From assembly GCA_004335835.1 (NCBI GenBank), contig RWJK01001631.1, positions 1 through 37,385 on the forward strand: 37,385 bases of DNA. Reading direction: 5' to 3'. Below, piece by piece: positions 1 through 10,677 of the stretch. Position 1 is the first letter of the stretch, and each line of letters starts with the position of its first letter. The translations under genes and the position numbers were made by a program. Source of the stretch: Scenedesmus sp. ARA3. Lineage: Eukaryota > Chlorophyta > Chlorophyceae > Sphaeropleales > Scenedesmaceae. Under the pieces are notes generated by a model that was given only the letters and a program-made list of their open reading frames with translations, was not told where the DNA came from and did not search any database.

Positions 1-236
1 GCCATTTTCAGTTGTTGTGCCGGACTGCAGTGGCCGCAGGTGCTGCGGCTGCAGGGGGTGGGGCTGGGGTATGGCAGCGACAGCAAGCCGCTGCAATCCA
101 GGCAGGTGACGGAGCACGTGTCCGTGGTGTGAACTGGTTTAGTTTGTGACAACCTTCGCCAGCTGTGACTCTGCTGTGCCTCTTTTGCAGGTGGCGCTGG
201 TGGTGCGGGGTGCCGCACACCTGGCAGTCGCATTAA

Positions 237-268
<32 letters not shown>

Positions 269-477
269 TGCAGGTGGCGCTGCAGGTGCGAGGTGACACA
301 CGCCTAGAGGTCCCGCTACACTCAGGAAGTGCCACAGTGTCAGGCGTCATGCACCGGCTGACCCACATGGATCTGACAAGCAAGTTTGAAGAGGAACTGA
401 CAGTCATTTGGCTGCAGGACTTGCCTCAGGGCTTGCAGCAGCTACAGCTCAGCCGCTACGCTGTGGTGCTGCCTTGT

Positions 478-508
<31 letters not shown>

Positions 509-1387
509 GCATGCTGCCGGATGGTGGCAAGTGCAGCGCGAGTGGCAGCAGCAGCGGCGTTGGCATGTTCGATTGTTTAGAGGGCCTGTCATTGCTGGAT
601 TGCTGTGTGCTTGGAGTGACACAGGAGCTGACGCCTAATCAGCAGCAGCAGCAGCAGCACAGCAGTAGTTCCTCAAGTCACATCAACAGCAGCAGCAGCA
701 GTACTGGCAGTAGGCATAGCTGTGTGTGTGGATCAGCACTTCCTGCAGTGGTGTGGCCGCTGCCTACACACCACCTGCTGCAGCTGATTGCTCCAGGCTG
801 CTTAGTAGACCTCGAGCTTCAGGTGCCATTTTTTGAGGGCGATGTTGCGCTTACTTGCAGTCAGTGGGGTTCGAACCTGCAACGGCTGCACCTGCAGGCA
901 GCAGCATGGTTTGCAGCGGGCTCTGAGCAGCAGGTAGCATGGGGCATTGCAACAGCACTTGCTGCTGCTGCTGAGTGTGGGCAGCTTCGGCAGCTGAGGG
1001 ATCTGGCACTAGACTTCACAGAGTTGCAGCTGCCAGACAATGAGCTGCAGCTGCTGGCAGCAGTCAATGCTTTCACTGCTACTGCTGCTGCTGCTGCTGC
1101 TGGTGGTGGTGGTGGTGGTACGAGTTGCACGCCCAGTGCCAAGTGTGGCAGTTTGGATGCACTGGGGATCGGCATGTTGAGGGTGTGCTGTGGCTTCAGG
1201 AGCTTGAAGCACTTGAAGCTTGCTGTGGACTTGCAGCACTGCAGAGTCACCCTGGGCAGCAGCAGCGGCGATGCATATGACACACATGACAGCTGGCAAG
1301 CACCAGGTGGCACTGCTGCTGCTGCTGCTGCTGCAGTCGCACGTGCTGGCTTCAGGTCACAAGCGCACGCTGAAGCACCACAAGGCC

Positions 1388-1423
<36 letters not shown>

Positions 1424-1689
1424 CGCTGTGCAGCTGCAGTGGTGTGTGGGACCTGGCAGGTCTGCAGCACCTGCGTGTGCTTGATGTGCTGCTGAGAGTG
1501 CCGCCGCTGTCAGTGCTGGGTGACTTGGGTCCTGGTGTGTTAGGGTGCTGCAGGGGCTGCGGGGGTGGGGTGGGTTTAGAAGCTGTGCGGCTGTTTTTGA
1601 AGCATGGGCTGCCTCAGGGCTTGCCCACATGTGAGGTGCACTATGAGGAGGTTTCTGATGGTTTCTGGAGGTTTCTGGTGGCAGTCTGA
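1..1689 (+). CDS. Leucine-rich-repeat-like protein, 3' part (5' end outside window)
   Basis: Reconstructed as join(1..105, 274..1689). The first exon reads in frame 1 to a donor CAG|GTGACG at 106. The second starts after the acceptor TTTTGCAG at 266-273 in phase 0 and ends at TGA 1687-1689. The protein has recurring L-x-x-L-x-L blocks typical of irregular LRRs (GLQQLQLS, CLVDLELQ, NLQRLHLQ, QLRDLALD, SLKHLKLA, HLRVLDVL), broken by poly-Gln, poly-Ser and poly-Ala runs coded by CAG/CTG repeats. In green algae such proteins are often F-box/LRR-like or unassigned; no F-box is visible here because the N-terminus is missing. A TGTAA at 2096-2100 is a fitting polyadenylation signal. LRR-like is well supported by the pattern; any partner or pathway is unknown. 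Confidence 0.7.
182..302 (+). repeat. Duplicated splice acceptor plus exon start in the LRR gene intron
   Basis: The acceptor and first exon bases TTTTGCAGGTGGCGCTG occur at 183-199 and again at 266-282, followed in both copies by related GGTGCG(G/A)GGT sequence. The spacing is 83 bp, so the two acceptors give different frames. Only the second (exon from 274) joins the upstream exon to the long reading frame. A CTG run lies between the copies. Confidence 0.7.
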
Positions 1690-2346
1690 TCAATGAGCCG
1701 ACATGGGCACAGTGTCTTGTCTTACTTTTGTTTCAGTGTTTTGTCTGACGTCGTGATGGCTGTGAGAAGCGCAGGAAAACATGTGCGACCCCACAGCAGT
1801 TGATTCGTGATGGGAGCCGCTGTGGCCTGGTCATTGCGGGCGCAGTGCATCTGCATGTGCACTTGCATGGTCGGCGGCTGCAGCCAGCTGATGCACGTGC
1901 ATGTGCCTGGAGGTGCAGCTGCTATTTTGCAGCATATGCATACTGCATGCATGGCGCGTCCTGGGACAGCATCAGCTTGCACGCTTCAGCCTTGGACAGC
2001 AACAGATTGCATGGGTAACTGCAGTATTGTGTACTTCGAAGTACGAATTCGTGCAAAGGTGCAGGGTGCTGACGCACACATTTCTTGGCATGTTCTGTAA
2101 CTTGTCATGTGGTCTAAACTTGGAACTGTCCAAACAAGAGCTTCGATGTCCAGGCAACACAGCCACAGACCAATGATCATCTCTCATGTACCCTTCAAGC
2201 AAGAGCCAGCTTAAGGAAGCGCTGCTGCCAACCAGTGGCACATGTACATTGCCTAGCTGTACATTCCCTGCAGGCTATATCAGCGCACTGATATGGCACA
2301 TCGGCGCATATTTAGCATGCACATGCTACACTGGTGCGGGCACACG
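1690..2346. other. Convergent 3' flank, no gene seen
   Basis: Lies between the stop of the plus-strand LRR gene and the stop of the minus-strand RMI1-tail copy. It holds TGTAA at 2096-2100 on the plus strand, a perfect 14-base palindrome GTACTTCGAAGTAC at 2031-2044, and a small inverted repeat ATATCAG/CTGATAT near 2276-2293. The short open frames here show no recognisable protein and no long CAG runs. Confidence 0.5.
2096..2100 (+). terminator. Likely TGTAA polyadenylation signal of the LRR gene
   Basis: TGTAA is the usual polyadenylation signal in chlorophycean nuclear genes. This one is about 400 bases past the stop at 1689, a normal 3' UTR length for the group. Placement is inferred. Confidence 0.45.
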
Positions 2347-2656
2347 TCAGTCCATCAGCTCCATCTGCTGCTCCGGGCCCCTGTTATCATCATCATCCAA
2401 CAGCGTTATAACAGGCGCAGCAGCAGCAGCCGGCCCCTGCTGTGCACGCGCTGCAGGCTTCCCAGCTGCAAGCTTTGGCAAGCACAGCCGCTGCCGCAGC
2501 TGTGCAGCACTCCTGCCACTGTCACCTCCGCTGCCACCCCCACTGCCAGACACAGCTGCTGCACCACAGCTGCCGCCATTGCTGCCGGCGTGCTGCATGG
2601 CAGGCAGTGCACCAGCAGCAATGAACTCCTGCTGCCGCTGAAACACACTGTCTTGA
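2347..2656 (-). pseudogene. Duplicated RMI1 C-terminal segment, possibly the last exon of the coiled-coil gene
   Basis: The minus frame matches the last ~110 residues of the RMI1 gene at 5303-10197. Shared are FQRQQEFIAAGALPA, the block RSAAQLRQRLCLPKLAAGKP and beyond, a hydrophobic-acidic VITL(L/V)DD stretch, and the ending QQMELMD-stop. Differences are substitutions plus indels in multiples of three, so the frame stayed open. Upstream, the strong donor CAG|GTACGT at 2831 of the coiled-coil gene ends in phase 2. An acceptor GCCAGCAG at 2657 would join it in the right phase, giving a 618-residue chimera. The acceptor has a weak pyrimidine tract, so the alternative is an unexpressed gene fragment. 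RMI1's upstream QQGIMAVF is SQDSVF here. Confidence 0.6.
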
Positions 2657-2815
2657 CTGCTGGCGGCCCGAAGAGCGGGCCACGCGACTTTCCGGCACTC
2701 ATTCTGCTGCCGACATCACCACAGGTACATGTGTATGTAGGCGCTGATGTGTACCAGCGGCCGGTACAACTGCGTCCACCGGCGGATGGTCACACGCCGC
2801 AGTGCAGCTCAGCGC

Positions 2816-4577
2816 CTACATGTACACGTACCTGTCATGATTGTGGGGGCAGTTGTAGCCTCGCAGGCAATTCTTGCAGAGGTTCTCTGCTTGAGTGACA
2901 CCCACGCGCCTCTGATTCTCATTCTGCTGCTGCGCTTGCCGCAACCGAGCCCGCTCTTCTTCCAATTGACGCACCAGCCTGTCATGCTGCTCCTGCGCTT
3001 CCTGCAGCTGTTGCTGCAGCCTCCCCCGCTCCTCCTCTGCCATGCGCCGCTCCCAGTCCAGCTTGTCACGCTGTTCTTGCTCCTCATGCAGCTGTTGTCG
3101 CAGCCTGTGTTGCTCCTGTTCCAGCTGACACATCAGCTCAGCATGCTGTTGCTGCCCTTCCTGCAGCTGCCTTTGCAGCCGCTCCCGCTCCTCGTCTGCC
3201 AAACGCCGCTCCTGTTCCAGCTTGTCACGTTGCTGCTGCACTTCCTGCAGCTTCCTTTGCAGCCCTTTGCGCTGTTGCTCCTGCTGACACACCAGCTCGT
3301 CATGCTGTTGCTGCGCTTCCTGCAACCTCTCCCGCTCCTGCTCCCGCTGATACTCCAGCCTGTCGCACTGCTCCTGCGCTTCCTGCAGCTGTTGTTGCAG
3401 CCCCTCACGCTCTCTTTCTGCCAGGCGGCGCTCCCCCATTACAGCAACTGCCGTGTTTCGCCTCTCCCGCTGCGCTGCTGCCAAGGCTGCTTCAGCCTTG
3501 CTCACAATGTCAAGCACGCAGCGGGCCCAGCCGTCACTATCGCTCGCGAGGTTGTCAACAGCTGCTGCGATTGTCTGTTGAGGCAGGGGCAGCTGCGCAG
3601 CCATCCTGTTAAATGCGTGCAGGGCGTTGGTACCGGCAAACTGCAGCAGCATAGCAGAAAAGATTACACAGTGTTGAGCTACATGCAAGCTGTGCCTCAG
3701 CCTCATGTATGGTCCTTGCTTGTTATTGTGCAGTTGTGTTGTAAACTAGTGCATTACATCACGATGCATGCTCCATCCAACCAGGAGTGTTGTGAGTGTT
3801 GTGAGTGTTGTTGAACTCCCACGGTCTAAGAGCTCTCACCTCGCATGCTGCTGCTACAGCACCTTCGTCAACGCAATGAATGCCATCGGCAGTCACGCCA
3901 TCACTGCCGTCATCAGTGCCGTCACCAGTGACGTGATTATTGTCGTCATCTGTGCCGGCATCAGTAGATGATGACGCTGCCAAACTGCTGCCTGCAGCGA
4001 AGCTGTCTATCTTTGCTTTGAGGCCTGCAAGGGCCCTCAATGCTGCAGCAGCTAGCTCAACTCCGGCTGCTGCTTCCGGCAAGGTCCCCACCACACTGCC
4101 CACGTTAACCACCATGCCTGTATTGTTAGTTGAATGTAAAACAGACAGCTGCTCAGTTGGCTGCATGGGACTGTTTCCTGCAAGTGCAGCCGCATCTGCT
4201 GCTGTGCCACTTAATGCGTCACTACTGCCAGCTGGAGCCGGGGTTGGTTGTAAGGCGGAAAGCTGCTCAGTTGACTGCTGTTTTGCTTGCACCGCGCTTT
4301 GATCGGCAGCCGCAGCAGCCGCAGCAGGCGCCAATGCCGCTGGACTGGTTGTCTGTGCTGTGTAGCATGCTGGCACAGCAGCAGCTGCGGTACTGCAATG
4401 TGCAGCAAGAGGCGACGTAGGCTTCTGCTGTGTTGCAAGCATGCAGCCCATTTGTTGTGCTTCGTAGGCTGCGGTGGTCAGTGTCACGTGCATGCAGTTG
4501 AGCGTGCCTTCAAGTGTACGTCGCTGTTCCCCCTTTAAGGGGCACTTCACAACTATTGGAATTTTACCACAAAGCAT
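2816..4577 (-). CDS. Coiled-coil protein with a half CCCH-like zinc motif
   Basis: Reconstructed as exon 1 4577..3840 (ATG at 4577, donor GAG|GTGAGAG) and exon 2 3640..2816 (acceptor CTGCTGCAG, phase 0), giving 520 residues if translation stops at TAG 2816-2818. The N-terminal half is Ala/Ser/Thr-rich and ends in an Asp-rich patch. From about residue 320 come six heptad-rich repeats of about 25-28 residues around Q-L-Q-E-A-Q-x-Q-x-D-x-L, a long Glu/Gln/Arg coiled coil, so it probably dimerises. The end reads CKNCLRGYNCPHNHD, where C-x5-C-x3-H equals the last three ligands of a CCCH finger with an extra Cys nearby. A strong donor just before the stop (CAG|GTACGT, exon end 2832) may continue the gene into 2656-2347. 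The exact family is not recognised. Confidence 0.6.
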
Positions 4578-5302
4578 AACGGATAGCTATAAAATTTTTT
4601 GACATTTCAGCGTGTCTAGGTCATGTAATCCAGGCGCAGCGCTCGCTCGGCTTGAGCTTTCGAGTTGCAACAACCCTTGTTACACTCGAGATGTCCTGCA
4701 GCTGAAAACTGCTGACGTAGACGTGCACCTGTAGTGAGAGCCAAACAAACATATAGGTCCAACTCTTAGGTGCAAGCAGCCAGCTGTGTCACGCAATCAC
4801 TGCAGATGTGAGCAATAGCCAGCCGGGCAGCTAGCCAGGCCCAGCAATACAGCAATACTCGGCCAGCCAGGCAGCCGTCCATTGGCCCAACCGCCTCACT
4901 CATTCAGGCGAAAGATGCTTGACAAGCAGCTCAACAGTAGGCCATATCAGGTGACGAGATATGATTGTCTCTAACTACTGTTCTCAGACGGCCCATGCAG
5001 CTGCATGGCTAGTAGCAGTGTTTGCTTTGCTGCAGTTGAGCCCCTGTGGAGTCTATTCTCCAAACGTTACCAGTCATACCAAATCAGTCGACCAATAGCA
5101 ACAGCGGCGACAGCTGCAGCCACTGCGCCCGGGAGGCCGTGCGGCCAGCTGACTGGTAGAACGGTGTCAAGTCGTCTACATGTAATTTGCATCACCGTGA
5201 TGCCGCGACAGCATTGACAGACCTGGTTGCAGAAAACAGCAGGCGCTACTGCAACCTTCAGCTGCCTGTCATCGCCGCTTGCTACACCGCAGCAGACAGA
5301 CA
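4578..5302. other. RMI1 3' UTR and upstream region of the coiled-coil gene
   Basis: No convincing coding exon. On the minus strand RMI1 ends at 5303 and a TGTAA lies at 4684-4680. Only about 100 bases then remain before the next minus-strand ATG at 4577, with an AT-rich stretch (ATTTTATAGCTAT) just upstream of it. The two genes are thus packed tail to head. Confidence 0.45.
4680..4684 (-). terminator. Likely TGTAA polyadenylation signal of RMI1
   Basis: The plus strand reads TTACA, i.e. TGTAA on the minus strand, about 620 bases past the RMI1 stop. No other minus-strand TGTAA was noticed between the stop and this point. Confidence 0.45.
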
Positions 5303-6549
5303 TCAATCCATCAGCTCCATCTGCTGCTCCAGGTCCTTGTCATCTTCGTCATCTACCAGCGTTATAACAGGTGCAGCAGCAGCAGTGGCAGCAGCAGCAG
5401 CAGCCGGCCCCTGCTGTGCACGAGCTGCGGGCTTCCCTGCTGCTAGCTTTGGCAAGCACAGCCGCTGCCTGAGCTGTGCAGCACTCCTGCCACTGCCACC
5501 TCCGCTGCCGCCACCACCACCAGAGCCAGCTGCTGCTGCAGTACCGCCACCACTGCTGCCGGCGCTGCTGCCGCCGTGCTGCTTGGCAGGCAATGCACCA
5601 GCAGCAATGAACTCCTGCTGCCGCTGGAACACCGCCATAATGCCTTGCTGGCTGCCGCCGCTGCCAGCAGCACCCCGCTTGCTGCCGCCGCCGCTGCCGC
5701 TGCTGCCGGCAGCTGGCTTGCGGGTGCATGTGTCGCCGCCGCTGCCTGGCGCTGCTGCTGCACTTGCAAGCTGCTGCTGCTGCTGCCGCAATTGCCCAGC
5801 ATGCTGCTTGCTGCCCACGCCTGCAGCATCGAGCTGTGCTTCTGCTGCTGACCCATGTACGGAGGGTCCCAGCTCACAAGCCGCACTGCGCAGACCACCG
5901 GCTCCATTCTGATGCTGCTGCTGCTTGTTGCCGCCCAGCTCTTCCTCGTCATCGCTAGACAGGTCATTCAGCAAGCTGCCGAACACCGAGTTATGGATGC
6001 ACGGCCGCGCTACCGCTGCTGCCTTTTGCGCCACCGCTGCTGCTGCTGCTGCTGAAAGCCCTGCGCCTGACTTGCTTGCTGCTGGCGCTGCTGCTCCATG
6101 CGAAGGAGTCAGCAGCGGCCCGGCAGCAGCAACAGAAGAGCGCCGACCCCTCAGTGGGTCACTAGGCTGCAGGTTGAGAGGGTTCACAGTGCCTCCTGAA
6201 CCCCGGCGCCTATGTACAGCACTGCCACCACCACCACTGCTAGCAGGGTCCCCTGTAGCTCTCGCTGCCGAGCCATGCTGCCGCTGCTGCTGCTGCTGCT
6301 GTCCTGCCTGCAGGCCTGGCAACGGTGTCAGAGCTGCTGCTGCCAGTGGCTGCTGTGGCAGCCCAATGTTTGGCGCGTGCGCTGCCTGGTTATCCTGCAT
6401 GCTGCCAGTTGTGCTTGGCAGAGTGCTGCTGCAGGGAGAGATGCCCTCTGATGCCATGTCATCTGCCACTTCCTGCTGCTGCTGCTGCTGCTGCCCTAAG
6501 GGCCGAGACAGTGGCCGGCGTTGGGGCTGCCAAGCAGCAACCTGCTCTG

Positions 6550-6581
<32 letters not shown>

Positions 6582-7083
6582 TGCTGTGACTGCGACATGA
6601 TGTGAGCCCTTTTAAGTGCTGTCACAGACAAGCTCCTGGGCCCAGCCTTGGCACCACCACCACTAGGAGCCCCTCCTGCTGCTGCTGCTGCTGCTGCAGC
6701 TGCAGTGCTAGTTACAGAAAGTTGACAGCCAGCAGCAGCATGGTGAGCAGCAGCACACGGCAGCCCATCATCTGCTGCAGCCAGTCCCGCTGTACTCGCC
6801 AGGGGCGGTGTTGTGGGAAGCCCTACCTGCTGCTGCTGCTGCTGCTGCAGTAAGCTCACGCCTCTGCTGCTGACAGCTGCAGCGCCAACACTTGCGGCAG
6901 CAGCATCAGGCTGCGCATGCTGACCGCTAGGAGAGTCAGACAGCCCGTCGCCACTTTCATCCTCATCAGCTATCACTGCATTGCGCCCCTGCCGCCGTCG
7001 CTGCTGCCTGTGCTGCTGCTGCTGCTGCTCACTGTCATCGTCGCTCCACGCATGTGCAGCTGCGCGTGCTTCACTGCTGCCCA

Positions 7084-7121
<38 letters not shown>

Positions 7122-7618
7122 AGGACAGTGCTGCAGTGCTGCTCAAAGCCTACATCACCCAGCGCTGCTGCTGCTGCCAGCCTGCTGCGCTTCTTGCCGC
7201 TGCTGCTGCCGCTGCGGGCCTTTGCTGCTGTGCTCAGCTGCTTGTCTATGGCCCTGTCTAGCACCTTATCTAGATCATCCAAATCATCTGAGCCTGACTC
7301 AGCACCTGCAGCAGCGGCAGCTATGGGAGTAACCTCGCCAGCAGCATCAACACCAGCAAAAGCAGCAGCAGCAGCACCAAGGTTGTCTCCATCGCTGCTG
7401 TCTGCTGCAGCTGCAGCATCAAACAGAACGCCAGCTGCTAGCCCGGCCTGCCTAGCTCTAGCCAAGAGAGCAGCAGTCTGAGCACTGGTGCCAGCAGCTA
7501 CTGGCCGCTGCCTGCGCTGCTGCTGCTGCTGCTGCTGCGGATGTGGCTCGGCAACCTCTACCAGCATGACGTCATCGTCATCACTTTCAAGGGAGCCTGT
7601 CAAGCTTTGACATTGGTC

Positions 7619-7651
<33 letters not shown>

Positions 7652-7950
7652 ATGACTGTGCCGAGCATCCTGCTGCTGCATCATTGCTGTGCCTGTAGCT
7701 GAACTGCTTAGGTGCTGCAGGAGTTGCAGCTGCTGCTCATCCTGCAAAGCATCTTCAACATCATGCAAGCCTTCAAAGTCTAAGGCTGCGCTTGCACCCC
7801 CATCAGCAACAGCTACAGCAATGGGGGCACTGTCATTGCCAGGCCATGCCTGCTGCTGCTGCTGCTGCTGCTGCTCAGCGCTGCCACTTGGTGGCGTCCG
7901 CCTTACTGGCCGGGTCAGTGGTGGCAGCATCAGGCCACCAGTACCGGGTG

Positions 7951-7982
<32 letters not shown>

Positions 7983-10197
7983 TGCTGCACCTGGTGCTCA
8001 GGACGCTGCCCCTGCTGCCACTGTTGATGCTGCTGCCACTGCTGCTGCTGCTGCTGCTGCTGCTGTTGAACGTTGCCTATGTTGGATGGTTGAGTCATTG
8101 CCGGCTGCTGCTGACCAGGCTGCTGCACTTGATGCTGCTGCTGCTGCAGCCATGGCTGCTGTCCTGCAGCAGATGCTTGCCCATCAAACCCAGCAGCAGC
8201 GGGAGCAGCAACTGCTGCTGCCTGCCCTTGCTGCTGCGGCAACTGCCCTGCTCCAGCACTGCCTTGATGGGCAGCAGCAGCAGCAGCCGCAGCCGCAGCC
8301 TGCTGCCCAGGTGGCTGGCCTGGTTGCTGCCCTGTCGGCTGTTGCTGCTGCTGCTGCTGCTGCTGGGCTGCGCCGCTCCATGCTGCCGTTGCTGCCTGCT
8401 GGTAAACATCCTCACAGGTGCGGCGCTCAGCACAGTGGTCTGCAGGCAGTGGCAGCACAGCATTAAAGTTACGCACATTGCACAACACTGGCAGCACTTA
8501 CCACTGTGATGAATGCTAGCACGTTCAACGCAAACACAAGCCATACACAACTTGCTGTTGCAGTGGTCCCAAACTTGCTGGTCAAGTAGGCTAGCTCGTC
8601 ATTACGCAATCTGCTCAGCCCCCATCTTTGGGCTCAGCACAGGTGTAAATTGTATCCGTAGTAATTGTTCTGCAGTTGCGCACCTGCTGGCTTGATGATG
8701 TGCTGCAGCAGTGCCTGCCTGGCAGCCTCCAGGCGCTCAACCTGCAGCAGCAGGCAACACGAGGCAAATCGTTTTGTAAACCCAGCCACGTCCCTGTATC
8801 TCAATCATGTTTTGATAGGCACTGCAGCTCTGGTACCTCTGCCCACGCTGCTGCTTGTCATCTACACGTGATGCGCGTCGACAGCAGCAGCAACTGCGAC
8901 CACCGCATACCAAGTTACCCAGTCCCAGACGGTGGGTTGCTGCTCACCACGCCCCCGAGCAGCACCACATTCTCCGGCTGCAGCAGCAGCACGCCACGCC
9001 GCACTGCTGGGTTGACCAGCAGCAGCTTGATGCCTGCAGGCATCAGCAGCCCCAGCGCAGGGCAGTGCCGGTACTCCACAGCCACCAGCTGCTGCACGCC
9101 TGCAGGAAACATGCGGCATGCAGCAACAAGCGGAGTTGACCATGCTGCTCGTGTGAAACATGAGTGGTGATGGTTGCATGCTGATTCTAATGTGGTATAA
9201 AGAAGGAAGGCAGAGCTGCTACATGGGGTGTTGCAAGCATCGTGCAACTGCCACAGGTTCAATCTTCTGCTGGAGCCAACTGCAGCAAAGCAAGCGGGAA
9301 TGTAACAGCTGCTAGTCCTGCGCGGCGCGTGTAGGCCTGCTGTCGACTGACTGCTGGCCTAGAGCGCTGCATGTCAGCTGCGCTCACCATCTGTGAGGTG
9401 CAGCTTGAGGCACCTGTTGTGGGCTGGCTCACGGTACCTGCAACAGTGAACGTGCAGCAGCATGCTGAGAGTGCTACTGCTTGTGCAGCCAGGCCGTTGC
9501 AGCATGCAAGCACAGCTGTCAGCAGGCAAGTGCTAGAAGCAGTCGCCTGTAATTCGTTATGCAGCCCCCAGCACCAGGGAGTGCACGCCAAGGCAGGACT
9601 TCCCGGCTCCAAGCCAGCAAGCCATTTCACCAACAGCAGTGCCTGTGGCTCTCACCTGTCTTTCATGCCTGCTGCTATGTTGACTGCCTCATCCAGCTGC
9701 AGCATGAACTTGCCCTGCATGGTCTGCTTGTGCATGTCCTGCAAGCGGAACACAGCATGCATCTCCTATGTGCTGGTGATGGTTCAGAAGACACTGGCAC
9801 CGTCTCCTGGTGCTTGCAAGATGGCACCTCAGGGCTAGAGTTTCAGGCTCAGCAGTATATGGAAAGACTGACGGAATCCTGTGTGTGCAAGCAAAAAATG
9901 ATATGTACTGGTGTTTGCAGGCACTGCTGGTTCGTCAGCTCTTCAAGTGGCTCGATGGCTTGGCACCCTCACTTGTATGGCTGCTGGCAAGTGCCCTCCA
10001 GCACCCGCTGCTCTGAAATCCGCCATTAAGAGCTGCTCTAATAGTTTCTGCCGCTGCTGGTCGCGGGGCAGCTGCCCAAACGCCCCATCATGGGCTGTCT
10101 GCAGTTGCTGCAGCAGCTGCTCCAGCCACTGCTGCTTGATGGCAAAGCCAAAGCTGTCCAGGATATCTTGCTGCACCGTAGCAGCGGCTGAAGACAT
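5303..10197 (-). CDS. RMI1: RecQ-mediated genome instability protein 1 (RMI1), dissolvasome OB-fold subunit
   Basis: RMI1 binds topoisomerase III and a RecQ/BLM helicase in the nucleus and promotes dissolution of double Holliday junctions. Six exons join in phase: 10197..9973, 9738..9656, 9437..9388, 9099..8948, 8741..8684, 8439..5303 (1,234 residues). Residues 1-75 form the N-terminal helical region (IKQQWLEQLLQQL). Residues 76-170 carry the OB-fold signatures: HKQTMQGKFMLQLDEAVNI, then LKLHLTDGVQQLVAVEYR, PAGIKLLLVNPAVRRGVLLL and QPENVVLLGG. Residues 171-189 (VERLEAARQALLQHIIKP) match the helix after the fold. Residues 190-1234 are disordered, full of Gln, Ala, Ser and Gly runs, far longer than usual, and no second OB fold is visible. 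Near the end are a PIP-box-like QQGIMAVF (~1120-1127) and a SUMO-interaction-like VITLVDDEDD (~1214-1223). All donors are GTGA/GTGC type. The RMI1 call rests on the first five exons. Confidence 0.88.
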
Positions 10198-10677
10198 TTT
10201 TATTGAACGTTGTAATCACATTTGACGGGTGTGGACAGCGCTCGCAGCAGCCAGAACCGGACAGACAGCACAGCACAGGCAGCACTCAAGAGTGGTGTTG
10301 CTCTCCATACATTAAACCAAATAGAGGCGATTGAATCAGTCAACTATATTGCTGTAACATCAGCAGACACTTCCAGGACGTCCCTGCAGGCTGCAGAAAC
10401 ACCTTCGACAGACCCATTCATGTTCAAAACCTTTGCCGTAACAAGCAGCACGATCTGCACGGCCAGCTGCATCAAAATACTTTGCCGTCATCAAGTGTTG
10501 TATCTATGTGAGGAATCGCTCGAATGGTGTGAACCCTCTCTGCCCATGCACTAAACTCAGCTTCCTCAACTGGACAGTTGAAGCTACGTTGTGCTGTAAA
10601 GATCCTACGACGTTGCTTTCCCCTGCGTTTGTTAACGTCATTAGCTCACCAAATGATCTAGACAGAAGGCTGCCATC
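10198..10677. promoter_or_regulatory. Divergent intergenic region between RMI1 and the mTERF gene
   Basis: 480 bases separate the ATG of RMI1 (minus, 10197) from the ATG of the mTERF gene (plus, 10678). By position it must hold both promoters and 5' UTRs. It is poorer in CAG runs than its surroundings. I see no clear TATA box and cannot place transcription starts. Confidence 0.5.

Noticed and set aside
868..877. GGTTCGAACC, a T-loop-like word suggesting a tRNA
   Set aside because: It lies inside the LRR coding exon and no acceptor or D arm can be placed around it.
408..1693. Other open frames across the LRR gene on both strands
   Set aside because: They are poly-Ala, poly-Ser or poly-Cys shadows of CAG/CTG runs in the real frame.
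5349..8550. Many plus-strand and second minus-strand frames over the large RMI1 exon
   Set aside because: Their content is Leu/Cys/Ala readings of the CTG runs; only the chosen frame joins in phase to the OB-fold exons.
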